Source: Acidimicrobiaceae bacterium (GTDB taxonomy: Bacteria; Actinomycetota; Acidimicrobiia; Acidimicrobiales; RAAP-2). From it: a stretch of DNA of 14,384 nucleotides. A program made the position numbers and the translations under genes. Shown piece after piece: positions 7,671-13,426 of the stretch. The number at the start of each line of letters is the position of its first letter. The stretch's first letter is position 1. The notes below the pieces were generated by a model. That model was not told where the DNA came from, made no database searches, and saw only the letters and a list, made by a program, of their open reading frames with translations. The stretch covers positions 1 to 14,384 of the forward strand of contig PLXU01000164.1 in the NCBI GenBank assembly GCA_003151555.1, written 5' to 3'.

Positions 7671-7742
7671 TGGGACAATTCTACTTGCGATTGCTAACAA
7701 ACGCCCTATTCGGCACACTTTTAGGTCAGTAGAATTGTCCCA
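7671..7742. promoter_or_regulatory. Mirror-symmetric divergent promoter (NYN gene / acidic peptide gene)
   Basis: A perfect 15-bp inverted repeat, TGGGACAATTCTACT (7671-7685) and AGTAGAATTGTCCCA (7728-7742), with a 42-bp spacer. Each arm holds an outward TAGAAT -10 box (7683-7678 minus, 7730-7735 plus). Standard spacing puts +1 at 7671, two bases before the NYN ATG, and at 7742, the A of the small gene's ATG. With 17-bp spacers the two -35 positions abut at the dyad centre (7701-7706, 7707-7712); neither resembles TTGACA. Confidence 0.7.
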
Positions 7743-7864
7743 TGCCACGTGACGCCTTTGAAGGCTACGACGAACCAGTCAAAATATATATGGAACCTGA
7801 AGAGGCGCTGAAACTACTTCTGAGCGTTGACAAAGATGAGAGATCCGACGAGGACACGGAATAG
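7742..7864 (+). CDS. Small acidic protein (40 aa), transposon cargo
   Basis: A short reading frame, MPRDAFEGYDEPVKIYMEPE and on to SDEDTE, stop TAG 7862-7864. It has 14 acidic and 5 basic residues and no membrane segment. It has a predicted leaderless start that mirrors the NYN gene's promoter, which is the main reason to believe it is a gene. Its stop is three bases from the convergent stop of the two-TM gene, so the space is fully used. It resembles no family I recognise. Small size, acidity and pairing with an NYN RNase would suit an antitoxin or nucleic-acid mimic, but many TA pairs are co-transcribed rather than divergent. The protein has not been shown to exist. Confidence 0.55.
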   Translation: MPRDAFEGYDEPVKIYMEPEEALKLLLSVDKDERSDEDTE

Positions 7865-7867
7865 TCA

Positions 7868-8296
7868 CTACGGCTGTCGTGGATGAACAAGCGATTCCAT
7901 CTCATCCATGTCCCTGCAAATCTTGTCAATAACTCTATTCAAACGATTTTTCTGACCGCCAAACACAAAGCACAAAATTGATCCGAATAGGAACATGGCT
8001 CCGAGGCCGACGTAGAATCCGATTTCCCATGCGGCTGGTGACGAAGGACCATTAAGAATCGGTATTAAGCCCAGGAAAAAAGCAACGCTCAAACTCAAAA
8101 ACGTGTTTCCCCAAGTCGAAGCGTCCTTAAATCGAGTGGGGATGGCTTCCTTAATGTCTTCGACCGCAATGCGTAGTCGTCGCCAATCACGAGTAAGCAC
8201 GTGCATCACCTCGTGAGCCTCGGAACCCATCTTGAGAATGGGAACTTCTAGTGTTTCTAGAACGAGTGCTTGGGCCGTTTGCTCCTGATTGCTCAT
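7868..8296 (-). CDS. Two-TM membrane protein of unknown function, transposon cargo
   Basis: A protein of 142 residues. A charged N-terminal helical region (1-60) is followed by two hydrophobic segments, about 62-82 (NTFLSLSVAFFLGLIPIL) and 90-113 (IGFYVGLGAMFLFGSILCFV), then a short charged tail (QKNRLNRVIDKICRDMDEME). The topology is probably both ends in the cytoplasm. There is no signal peptide and no recognised enzymatic motif. Helix-TM-TM-helix resembles in outline the SLATT-type two-TM effectors of bacterial conflict systems, but no sequence match can be claimed. The ATG overlaps the stop of the zinc-ribbon gene (ATGA, 8296-8293), so the pair is translationally coupled and likely works together. 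Confidence 0.72.
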   Translation of the reverse strand: MSNQEQTAQALVLETLEVPILKMGSEAHEVMHVLTRDWRRLRIAVEDIKEAIPTRFKDASTWGNTFLSLSVAFFLGLIPILNGPSSPAAWEIGFYVGLGAMFLFGSILCFVFGGQKNRLNRVIDKICRDMDEMESLVHPRQP

Positions 8297-8703
8297 CCTG
8301 GTTGCTCGTTAGGTTCAGGCGCCACTTCGGGAGACTCTGGCGGTAGATCGAGTTCGAGCACCCCCGCCAACACGGCGTTAAACGCCATCGAGTACGCGCA
8401 GTTGGAACAGACGACCAAAAAGAGGGGGAATACGGGACCTCCCCCCAAGAGGATTGCTCCACCTTGAGCGCCCGAATACATCCGCATTTCGGCGGACTCG
8501 GTAACGGTCCATCTGTTTGTTTCGCAGATCGGACATTTTTTGTCCTTCGCGGTCCACTTCTCGCTGAGCCATTTTGCTCCCCTGTCTCGTTGGACCTGGG
8601 CAGGTGGGGCCGCTGGAATGAACCCTGGTGGGGGCGTAGCCCCGGCGGGCGCCGCCTGGTTTTGAAATTTCTTGGGTTCCTCGGCGATTGGTTTGTCAGC
8701 CAT
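8293..8703 (-). CDS. Zinc-ribbon-like protein with Pro-rich N-terminus, transposon cargo
   Basis: A protein of 136 residues. A Pro/Ala-rich flexible N-terminus (about 1-40, including TPPPGFIPAAPPAQ) precedes a split zinc knuckle, CPIC (C57, C60) and CSNC (C99, C102). Between the knuckles lies a Gly-rich hydrophobic segment GGAILLGGGPVFPLFLVV that could be a buried strand pair or membrane-touching. The tail is acidic and Pro-rich. I do not recognise a named family. First gene of a two-gene unit; the ATG at 8703 lacks a clear Shine-Dalgarno and a weak TIR-borne promoter lies just upstream (GTGACA, 17 bp, TAGATA, 8744-8716), giving a leader of about six bases. Confidence 0.72.
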   Translation of the reverse strand: MADKPIAEEPKKFQNQAAPAGATPPPGFIPAAPPAQVQRDRGAKWLSEKWTAKDKKCPICETNRWTVTESAEMRMYSGAQGGAILLGGGPVFPLFLVVCSNCAYSMAFNAVLAGVLELDLPPESPEVAPEPNEQPG

Positions 8704-8715
8704 TCGCTGAGCCTA

Positions 8716-8744
8716 TATCTAAAAGAATGACGTGGGTTTGTCAC
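8716..8744 (-). promoter_or_regulatory. Possible TIR-borne promoter for the zinc-ribbon/two-TM pair
   Basis: Minus strand GTGACA (8744-8739, inside the right terminal repeat), 17 bp, TAGATA (8721-8716). The layout mirrors the transposase promoter at the other end, but both hexamers are weaker. The first -35 base is one of only two positions where the terminal repeats differ. Confidence 0.4.
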
Positions 8745-8757
8745 GTTACACGTCACC
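8733..8757 (-). repeat. Right terminal inverted repeat
   Basis: Inverse of 5839-5863 with two mismatches; plus strand reads TGGGTTTGTCACGTTACACG and ends TCACC at 8757. It also carries an outward TTGTCA (8738-8743) toward the SRAP gene, but no convincing -10 follows at 17 bp (TAGCCA). Confidence 0.92.
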
Positions 8758-8765
8758 GAGTAGCC
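8758..8765. repeat. Target site duplication, right copy (GAGTAGCC)
   Basis: Perfect match to 5831-5838; marks the right insertion boundary. Confidence 0.92.
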
Positions 8766-8817
8766 ACTCTCGGTGATGGGCGCCAACGGCTTAAAGTCGA
8801 AGTAGGAAAGGAGCCCT

Positions 8818-9525
8818 ATGTGCGGTCGCATTGCCCTCTTTACTCCCCCAGCTCGCCTCGCGAGGTTTCTCGACGCGGCCCTGGCGGCGGGCATCGAGCC
8901 CGAGGGCCATCCCAGTTGGAACGTCGGGCCCATGCGCCGGCTCTTCGCCGTGAGCGAGGACGACGACGCGCGCACACTCGATCGTTACCGCTGGGGCCTC
9001 GTGCCCAGCTGGGCGAAGGACCCCTCGATCGCCAATCGACTCTTTAACGCCCGCGCCGAGACGGTGGCCAAAAAGCCCTCCTTTCGCAGCGCGTTCGCCA
9101 AGCGGACCTGCGTCATTCCCGTCGACGGATTCTACGAGTGGGATCACCGCGACGGTCGCCAGAAGCAGCCCCACTACTTCACCCGCGTCGACGGCCAGCC
9201 ACTGCTCTTCGCCGGACTCTACGAACGCTGGCACGACCCCCAAGAGCCCAAAGATGCGCCGGCCCTGCAGACGTGCACCGTCATAACGACCGAGCCGAAC
9301 GACGACATGGAGGGCCTGCACAATCGCATGCCGGTCATACTCAGCCCCAGCGATATAGAAACGTGGCTCAATGTGTCCGAGGTTGACCCCGACGAGCGGG
9401 CCCAACTGCTGCGTCCGGCCCCCAAGGGCACACTTTCGCACTACGGCGTTGATAAAGCGGTGGGCTCAGTGAAGAATGACGGCCCAGAACTGATCAATCC
9501 CGCGGAGCCGGAGGGCCTGTTTTAG
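8818..9525 (+). CDS. SRAP protein (YedK/HMCES-type abasic-site crosslinking protein)
   Basis: A protein of 235 residues, typical length. The family forms a thiazolidine crosslink between its N-terminal Cys and abasic sites in single-stranded DNA, protecting replication forks. All key residues are visible: C2 in MCGRIALF, N77 in NARAET, E107 in GFYEW and H168 in LHNRMPVIL. RYRWGLVPSWAKD (about 56-68) is also diagnostic. A good Shine-Dalgarno, AGGAAAGGAG (8804-8813), lies four bases before the ATG. The original promoter region with the LexA box lies on the other side of the transposon; the two target copies show this gene once diverged from imuA across 70 bp. SRAP genes are known to associate with SOS/mutasome loci. 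Current transcription source is unclear. Confidence 0.93.
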   Translation: MCGRIALFTPPARLARFLDAALAAGIEPEGHPSWNVGPMRRLFAVSEDDDARTLDRYRWGLVPSWAKDPSIANRLFNARAETVAKKPSFRSAFAKRTCVIPVDGFYEWDHRDGRQKQPHYFTRVDGQPLLFAGLYERWHDPQEPKDAPALQTCTVITTEPNDDMEGLHNRMPVILSPSDIETWLNVSEVDPDERAQLLRPAPKGTLSHYGVDKAVGSVKNDGPELINPAEPEGLF

Positions 9526-9949
9526 CTTTTAGAAAGCCGAAAACCCCGAGTGACCAGTGAGTCGAAACTCTCCAGCCCCCCGGGGTCTCCGAAGGCGCAT
9601 CTCCCGTTGACCCGTGTCGGACAGGTCACCGTTAGACGGCTGGCACTTCACGTCATTCGTCGATGGCGAACCGCGGACCGAACTCCGCTGCCCGTTTGGG
9701 GGTTCCGTTCCTCTTGCGAGGTCCCTCTCCCCCTCGTTAATTTCCCCTTGCGGTTCCACCAACGTTCGACAGGTGTTACGTGAACTACGAGTGATACTTT
9801 GCCAGAGTTCGTGTGGCGGCGATGGGCAAAACTAGGAAATCCGAAACTTTTGCCCAGGGCGTCTCACTTTATCCACCGATTTGTCACCAATCGAGAAATT
9901 ATCAACCGGTAAGGCGCAACTTTTGCACAGCGTCACTCATTCGAAAGCG
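9526..9949. other. Intergenic region with strong hairpins, possible structured RNA
   Basis: No convincing gene in 424 bp. Seen: ACCCCG/CGGGGT (9543-9548, 9581-9586) enclosing GAGT-cgaa-ACTC; GACCCGT-gtcgg-ACAGGTC (9609-9627, one G-T); GCGGA-ccgaac-TCCGC (9673-9688); GGGGG/CCCCC (9698-9702, 9729-9733) enclosing CCTC-ttgc-GAGG, which is a GCAA (GNRA) tetraloop if read on the minus strand; and GGGCAAAA/TTTTGCCC (9824-9831, 9848-9855). AACTTTTGC occurs at 9845 and 9918, each followed by CAG after one base. No match to tRNA, tmRNA, RNase P or SRP RNA was recognised. Short frames here lack coding character. Confidence 0.45.
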
Positions 9950-10996
9950 TCACTGCGTCTCTTCGGCCACGACAATTTCCACGCAGGCCAGCACATCGGC
10001 CATCGCTCTTTCCTCGCCAAAAAGTTCTACGAGACTCACGACCCTCGCGTTGGGAAATCGAGATTGAAACGAGAGAGCGGCTTCGCGCTCCACCGATCCG
10101 CACACCACGAGCAATGCGGCACTGTCTCCCACCATTGACGCGATGGCGCTGGTGACCTTGCCTTCCAGGCTCCCCGCATCGAGCCGTCCCTCCCCGGTAA
10201 CGACCAGGGCGGATCGGCGCACGCGTTCGAGGAGGTTGACCGAACTGGCCACCACTTCGAAACCGCTCGTGAGCACGGCGCCGAGAGCCGCCAGCGCGGC
10301 CGGAATGCCACCTGACGCTCCCGTTCGTGCCAGGAGCTCAACGTCCACCCTCTGTTCTTTGAGGTACAACGCGCGAACATCCTTGAGACGCTGCTCGAGC
10401 AAGGCCATATCCTCTGCATGCACTCCCTTCTGCTCGGCGTACCGCAATAAACCAGAAAAACGGGCCGTCACATCGGTCGCCACGCTCACGGGTACCGCGA
10501 GGCCACCGGCGGCGCGCAGTACCTGGTAGCACCCGAGGCCGCCGTCCGAGGTGGCTGAGCCGCCAGCGCCAATAAGGATGCTCGTCGCGCCGAGGTCAAC
10601 GGCACTCACAATGAGATGGCCAACGCCCGCGCTGGATGCGTCGAGGGCGTCGCGGCGCGAAGGAGATACCAGGTGGTCGCGGCCGACCACCTCGGCGATC
10701 TCGAGTACTGCGCGACGGCCAGTCAATGAGTCGTCGAGGGTGATCCTGGCTTCGACCAGGGTTCCGAGTGGGCCCGGTACTTCAACCGTGACTTCCTCGC
10801 CCGCGAAGGCCTCGCGGAATCCCTCTCCCCCGTCGGACATTGGCTGAAGATCCGTTACATACTTGTTAGATTCAAGCGCGCGAGCGACCGCATTGACGAG
10901 ATCACGGGCCGACGCGGTGCCGCGGAATTTGTCCATCGCGACGAGCGCAGTAGCGGAACGTTCGAGGCCACTGGGCCGCCCGAAAATCGTGGTCAC
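9950..10996 (-). CDS. Glycerate kinase (GlxK/GarK family)
   Basis: A protein of 348 residues. It phosphorylates D-glycerate with ATP, feeding glyoxylate/serine-type metabolites into glycolysis. Visible: MDKFRGTASARDLVNAV (family N-terminal APDSFKGSLSA equivalent), the conserved MSDGGEGF, RRAVLEIAEVVG, SSAGVGHLI, and the Gly-rich IGAGGSATSDGGLG. DDGG-type sites and length match the family. Start choice: GTG 10996 is preceded by GGAGGAG (11006-11000) at good distance; a TTG at 11008 in frame lacks a ribosome site and would put the SD inside the gene. It diverges from the secreted-protein gene at 11092 with 95 bp between. No neighbour of the same pathway is in the window. Confidence 0.88.
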   Translation of the reverse strand: MTTIFGRPSGLERSATALVAMDKFRGTASARDLVNAVARALESNKYVTDLQPMSDGGEGFREAFAGEEVTVEVPGPLGTLVEARITLDDSLTGRRAVLEIAEVVGRDHLVSPSRRDALDASSAGVGHLIVSAVDLGATSILIGAGGSATSDGGLGCYQVLRAAGGLAVPVSVATDVTARFSGLLRYAEQKGVHAEDMALLEQRLKDVRALYLKEQRVDVELLARTGASGGIPAALAALGAVLTSGFEVVASSVNLLERVRRSALVVTGEGRLDAGSLEGKVTSAIASMVGDSAALLVVCGSVEREAALSFQSRFPNARVVSLVELFGEERAMADVLACVEIVVAEETQ

Positions 10997-11201
10997 CAAC
11001 TCCTCCAAGGACGTCGTGACGTGAAGATTAGTGGATTAGTCAGGGAGTTCCTGCCTAGAAGACGCGGCCCATTCCGTACTAAGTTGCGCACGTGAGATTG
11101 AGAGGAGCTCGGACGAGAGCCATTGCCTGGTTGGCCGTCTTGTCCCTTATTTTCGTCTCCGTGCTCACGGTGGCGCCGTTGGCGGCCTCGGCCGCAACGA
11201 T
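10963..11201 (+). repeat. Duplicated promoter/signal-peptide block, copy 1
   Basis: Aligns without gaps to 13188-13426 (constant offset 2,225). It covers the first codons of glycerate kinase (minus strand), the shared upstream sequence CGTGAAGATTAGTG, a -10-like TACTAA (11077-11082), GTTGCGCACGTGAGATTGA, and the signal peptide. Predicted +1 is 2-3 bases before the GTG, so a near-leaderless transcript is likely. No clear -35 is conserved. Confidence 0.75.
11000..11006 (-). promoter_or_regulatory. Ribosome binding site deciding the glycerate kinase start
   Basis: GGAGGAG on the minus strand, four bases upstream of GTG 10996. It argues against the upstream in-frame TTG at 11008-11006. Confidence 0.7.
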
Positions 11202-13107
11202 CAACCAAACCTCGCCGACTACGGCCAACACCACCCCGAGCGGATCCCTCTCGTTCGCCGACCAGCTCGAACCCACCACCGACCCAGTGAGCGGCTTCTC
11301 CGTTAACTACGTCACCGGCGTCGCCAACTCCAATCTGGTCGTTTCATCGTCGGGGGCAGTGAGCACCGTGGGCGCAGCCTTATCGGTGGGAAATTACACG
11401 GTCTCGGGCACCGACGATGACGGTTCGCTCGATTCGGGCGCGTGGACCTACACCCTCACGGTCACTGACGCGACAATTAACCAAACGACCCCGCTCACGG
11501 GCAACACCTCGGTCAGCGCCTCCACCGCATTTACCGACCAACTCGCCCCCACGACCACGTTCGCTGGCAACGCCGTCACCTACGCCACCAGCGTCACGAA
11601 CACCAATCTGCAGGTCTCGTCGTCGGGGGCAGTCTCAACCGTCGGGGGCCCCTTGGCGGCGGGTCCGTACACCGTCTCGGGCACCGACTCGGACAGCTTT
11701 GGCGATACGGGCACGTGGAGTTACACGCTCACCGTTACCAGCCCCGTGGTCGCCCCGCCACCCCCGCCGGGGGCGCTCAAACAGTCTTCACCCACGTCGG
11801 GCGTGACGACCACCGCGAACTCGGCCAACTACACCAACACCCTCGCGGTCACCGGCGCGACGGGGGTCGTAAGCTTCGCCACCAACAAGCCCAGTCCGGC
11901 ATTGAGCGTCAGCGCGCAGGGCGCCATCACGACGTCGGGCGCTGTGGCGGCTGGTAGCTACAGTCTCTCGGGCACCGACTTCGACCCCGACGCGGACGTC
12001 GGCACCTGGACCTTCACCCTCACGGTCAATCCTTCAATAACCGTGACCTTCGTGGCCAATGGCGGTGCCGGTTCGATGTCGACGCAAACCGAGAGCGTTC
12101 CGACGGCGCTGACTCCCAATGTATTTACCCGCACCAAGCACGTCTTCGCTCACTGGAATACAGCCGCCAACGGATCGGGCACGAGTTATGCCAACGGGTC
12201 CTCGTACCCCTTTGCCACGTCCACCATCTTGTACGCGCAGTGGACCGCGTCAACACAACTAGTGGTGAAGCACACCGTTACGTTCGATGCCAATGGTGGC
12301 AAGGGCTCGATGTCGCCGCAAAAGAATGACGTCCTAGCCTCCCTTGATCCCAACAAATTCACGAGAGCCAAGTTCACGTTCAACGGATGGAACACCGTCG
12401 CCAACGGTTCTGGAAAGGGCTACGCCAACAAGGGCGCCTATCTATTTGCGAAGGCGGTCACGCTCTACGCCCAGTGGACCGCTAAGAAGGTCGCGACGCA
12501 CGTCGTGACGTTCAAGGCCAACGGGGGCAAGGGCTCGATGACGCCCGAGCCCAACACGGGCAACGCCCCGCTGTCGGCCAACAAATTCACGCGGCCCGGC
12601 TTCTCCTTCGCCGGCTGGAACACCACCGTCGATGGAGCGGGTACCCGCTACGTCAACCGCGCCACCTACCGATTCAGCAAATCGGTCACGCTCTACGCCC
12701 AGTGGCACGTCGTCGTAGTTCCGATCATTCCGGCGGTCCGCGCCGTCGTGACGCTGAGACCCTTCGCGGTGAAGTCGGCTGCGCTGTCAGCGACGCTCGA
12801 AGCACAGATTACGGCCCTCGCCAACGAAATAAGGACGAATCACGATAAAAAGATCGCCCTGGTCGGCTTCAGCAGCGACCTCACCACCGCCAATGTGCTC
12901 AACGAAGCGACGTGGGGGGCGGCCCTGCTACTAAGTCGACAGCGCGCACAAGCGGTCGAGACGTACCTTGAACTCAAACTCGCGTCTTTGGACGTAACGG
13001 GATACTCGGTAAGCGTGTCGCAAAGCGGAAAGGCGATCTCCAACGCCGAAAACACGAATGCCGCCAGCCGCGCGAAGGCCAACAAAGTGGTAGCCAACCT
13101 CACGTAG
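11092..13107 (+). CDS. Secreted multi-repeat protein: Ig-like repeats, InlB B-repeats, OmpA-like C-terminus
   Basis: A protein of 671 residues. A signal peptide covers 1-35: basic RLRGARTRA, hydrophobic AWLAVLSLIFVSVLTVA, cleavage near ASA-A. Three putative-Ig-type repeats follow at about 37-126, 128-216 and 228-313, each ending GTD...GTWxYTLTV, with a PPPPPG linker before the third. Three InlB B-type (Listeria-Bacteroides) repeats follow at about 316-385, 393-463 and 470-538, each V-T-F-x-A-N-G-G...G-W-N-T...LYAQW. The C-terminal 545-671 resembles an OmpA-like peptidoglycan-binding domain (IALVGFSS...SRQRAQAVETYL...NAASRAKANKVV). Likely an exported, wall-associated adhesin or matrix protein. 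There is no LPXTG motif or C-terminal membrane anchor. The GTG start has no Shine-Dalgarno. Confidence 0.82.
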   Translation: MRLRGARTRAIAWLAVLSLIFVSVLTVAPLAASAATINQTSPTTANTTPSGSLSFADQLEPTTDPVSGFSVNYVTGVANSNLVVSSSGAVSTVGAALSVGNYTVSGTDDDGSLDSGAWTYTLTVTDATINQTTPLTGNTSVSASTAFTDQLAPTTTFAGNAVTYATSVTNTNLQVSSSGAVSTVGGPLAAGPYTVSGTDSDSFGDTGTWSYTLTVTSPVVAPPPPPGALKQSSPTSGVTTTANSANYTNTLAVTGATGVVSFATNKPSPALSVSAQGAITTSGAVAAGSYSLSGTDFDPDADVGTWTFTLTVNPSITVTFVANGGAGSMSTQTESVPTALTPNVFTRTKHVFAHWNTAANGSGTSYANGSSYPFATSTILYAQWTASTQLVVKHTVTFDANGGKGSMSPQKNDVLASLDPNKFTRAKFTFNGWNTVANGSGKGYANKGAYLFAKAVTLYAQWTAKKVATHVVTFKANGGKGSMTPEPNTGNAPLSANKFTRPGFSFAGWNTTVDGAGTRYVNRATYRFSKSVTLYAQWHVVVVPIIPAVRAVVTLRPFAVKSAALSATLEAQITALANEIRTNHDKKIALVGFSSDLTTANVLNEATWGAALLLSRQRAQAVETYLELKLASLDVTGYSVSVSQSGKAISNAENTNAASRAKANKVVANLT

Positions 13108-13316
13108 GCGAGGTCACGAAGCTCACTGCGACTCCATGAAAGAATAGGAATTAGCCGCCGGGGCCCGCCGGAAATGGAGACCGCGCTCGAGGCCAATACG
13201 TTCATCGAAAGCCTTGGTCACCAACTTATCCACAGATGACGTGGCGTGAAGATTAGTGAAATATTTTGCTTATTCGCGCCCAGGAAGTGCGACCGATTTA
13301 GTACTAGGTTGCGCAC
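13108..13316. other. Intergenic region with relic of the glycerate kinase 5' end
   Basis: No gene. From 13188 the sequence is the second copy of the block upstream of the first secreted-protein gene. Read on the minus strand from 13221 it gives V-T-x-x-F-x-x-x-x-G-L-E-R, the same pattern as the N-terminus of glycerate kinase (VTTIFGRPSGLER), then diverges. A consensus DnaA-box sequence TTATCCACA occurs once at 13226-13234, probably by chance. Confidence 0.55.
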
Positions 13317-13426
13317 GTGAGATTGAAACGAGTATGGACAAGAGCCATCGCTTGGCTCACCATCGTGTCCCTCATTTTTGTCACCGTGTTAACGGTGGCA
13401 CCGTTGGCGGCCTCGGCCGCGCCCAT
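13188..13426 (+). repeat. Duplicated promoter/signal-peptide block, copy 2
   Basis: Gap-free partner of 10963-11201. Strongest conservation: CGTGAAGATTAGTG (13245-13258), TACTAG with GTTGCGCACGTGAGATTGA (13302-13327), and the signal-peptide end GCGGCCTCGGCC. The middle (13260-13295) has diverged. Confidence 0.75.

Larger units (their letters stand above)
5839..8757 (+). mobile_element. Cargo-carrying IS1595-family transposon, 2,919 bp, complete
   Basis: Bounded by 25-bp terminal inverted repeats (5839-5863 and 8733-8757, two mismatches) and by perfect 8-bp direct repeats GAGTAGCC (5831-5838 and 8758-8765), the duplication length known for the IS1595 family. It holds one DDE transposase at the left end and four passenger genes on the right two thirds. 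Base composition is distinctly more AT-rich than the flanking chromosome. No internal copy of the terminal repeat was seen, so cargo and transposase appear to move as one unit. Intact ends, intact transposase frame and perfect target duplication point to recent insertion. Confidence 0.92.

Noticed and set aside
7379..7732. Plus-strand open frame (117 codons) opposite the NYN gene
   Set aside because: It is antisense to the conserved NYN motifs and crosses the divergent promoter.
8738..8766. Outward promoter from the right transposon end driving SRAP
   Set aside because: TTGTCA is present, but the hexamer at 17 bp is TAGCCA, a poor -10; left only as a remark.
8187..8975. Minus-strand open frame (262 codons) crossing the right transposon end
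   Set aside because: It spans the insertion boundary and overlaps two better genes in another frame; composition is Ser/Arg/Pro-rich shadow-like.
8791..9441. Minus-strand open frame (216 codons) opposite SRAP
   Set aside because: The plus strand has all SRAP catalytic residues and a strong Shine-Dalgarno; the minus frame has no motif.
13226..13234. Perfect DnaA box TTATCCACA, and a near match at 9869-9877, as a possible replication origin
   Set aside because: Single sites 3.3 kb apart, without a cluster, AT-rich unwinding region or dnaA/dnaN neighbours.
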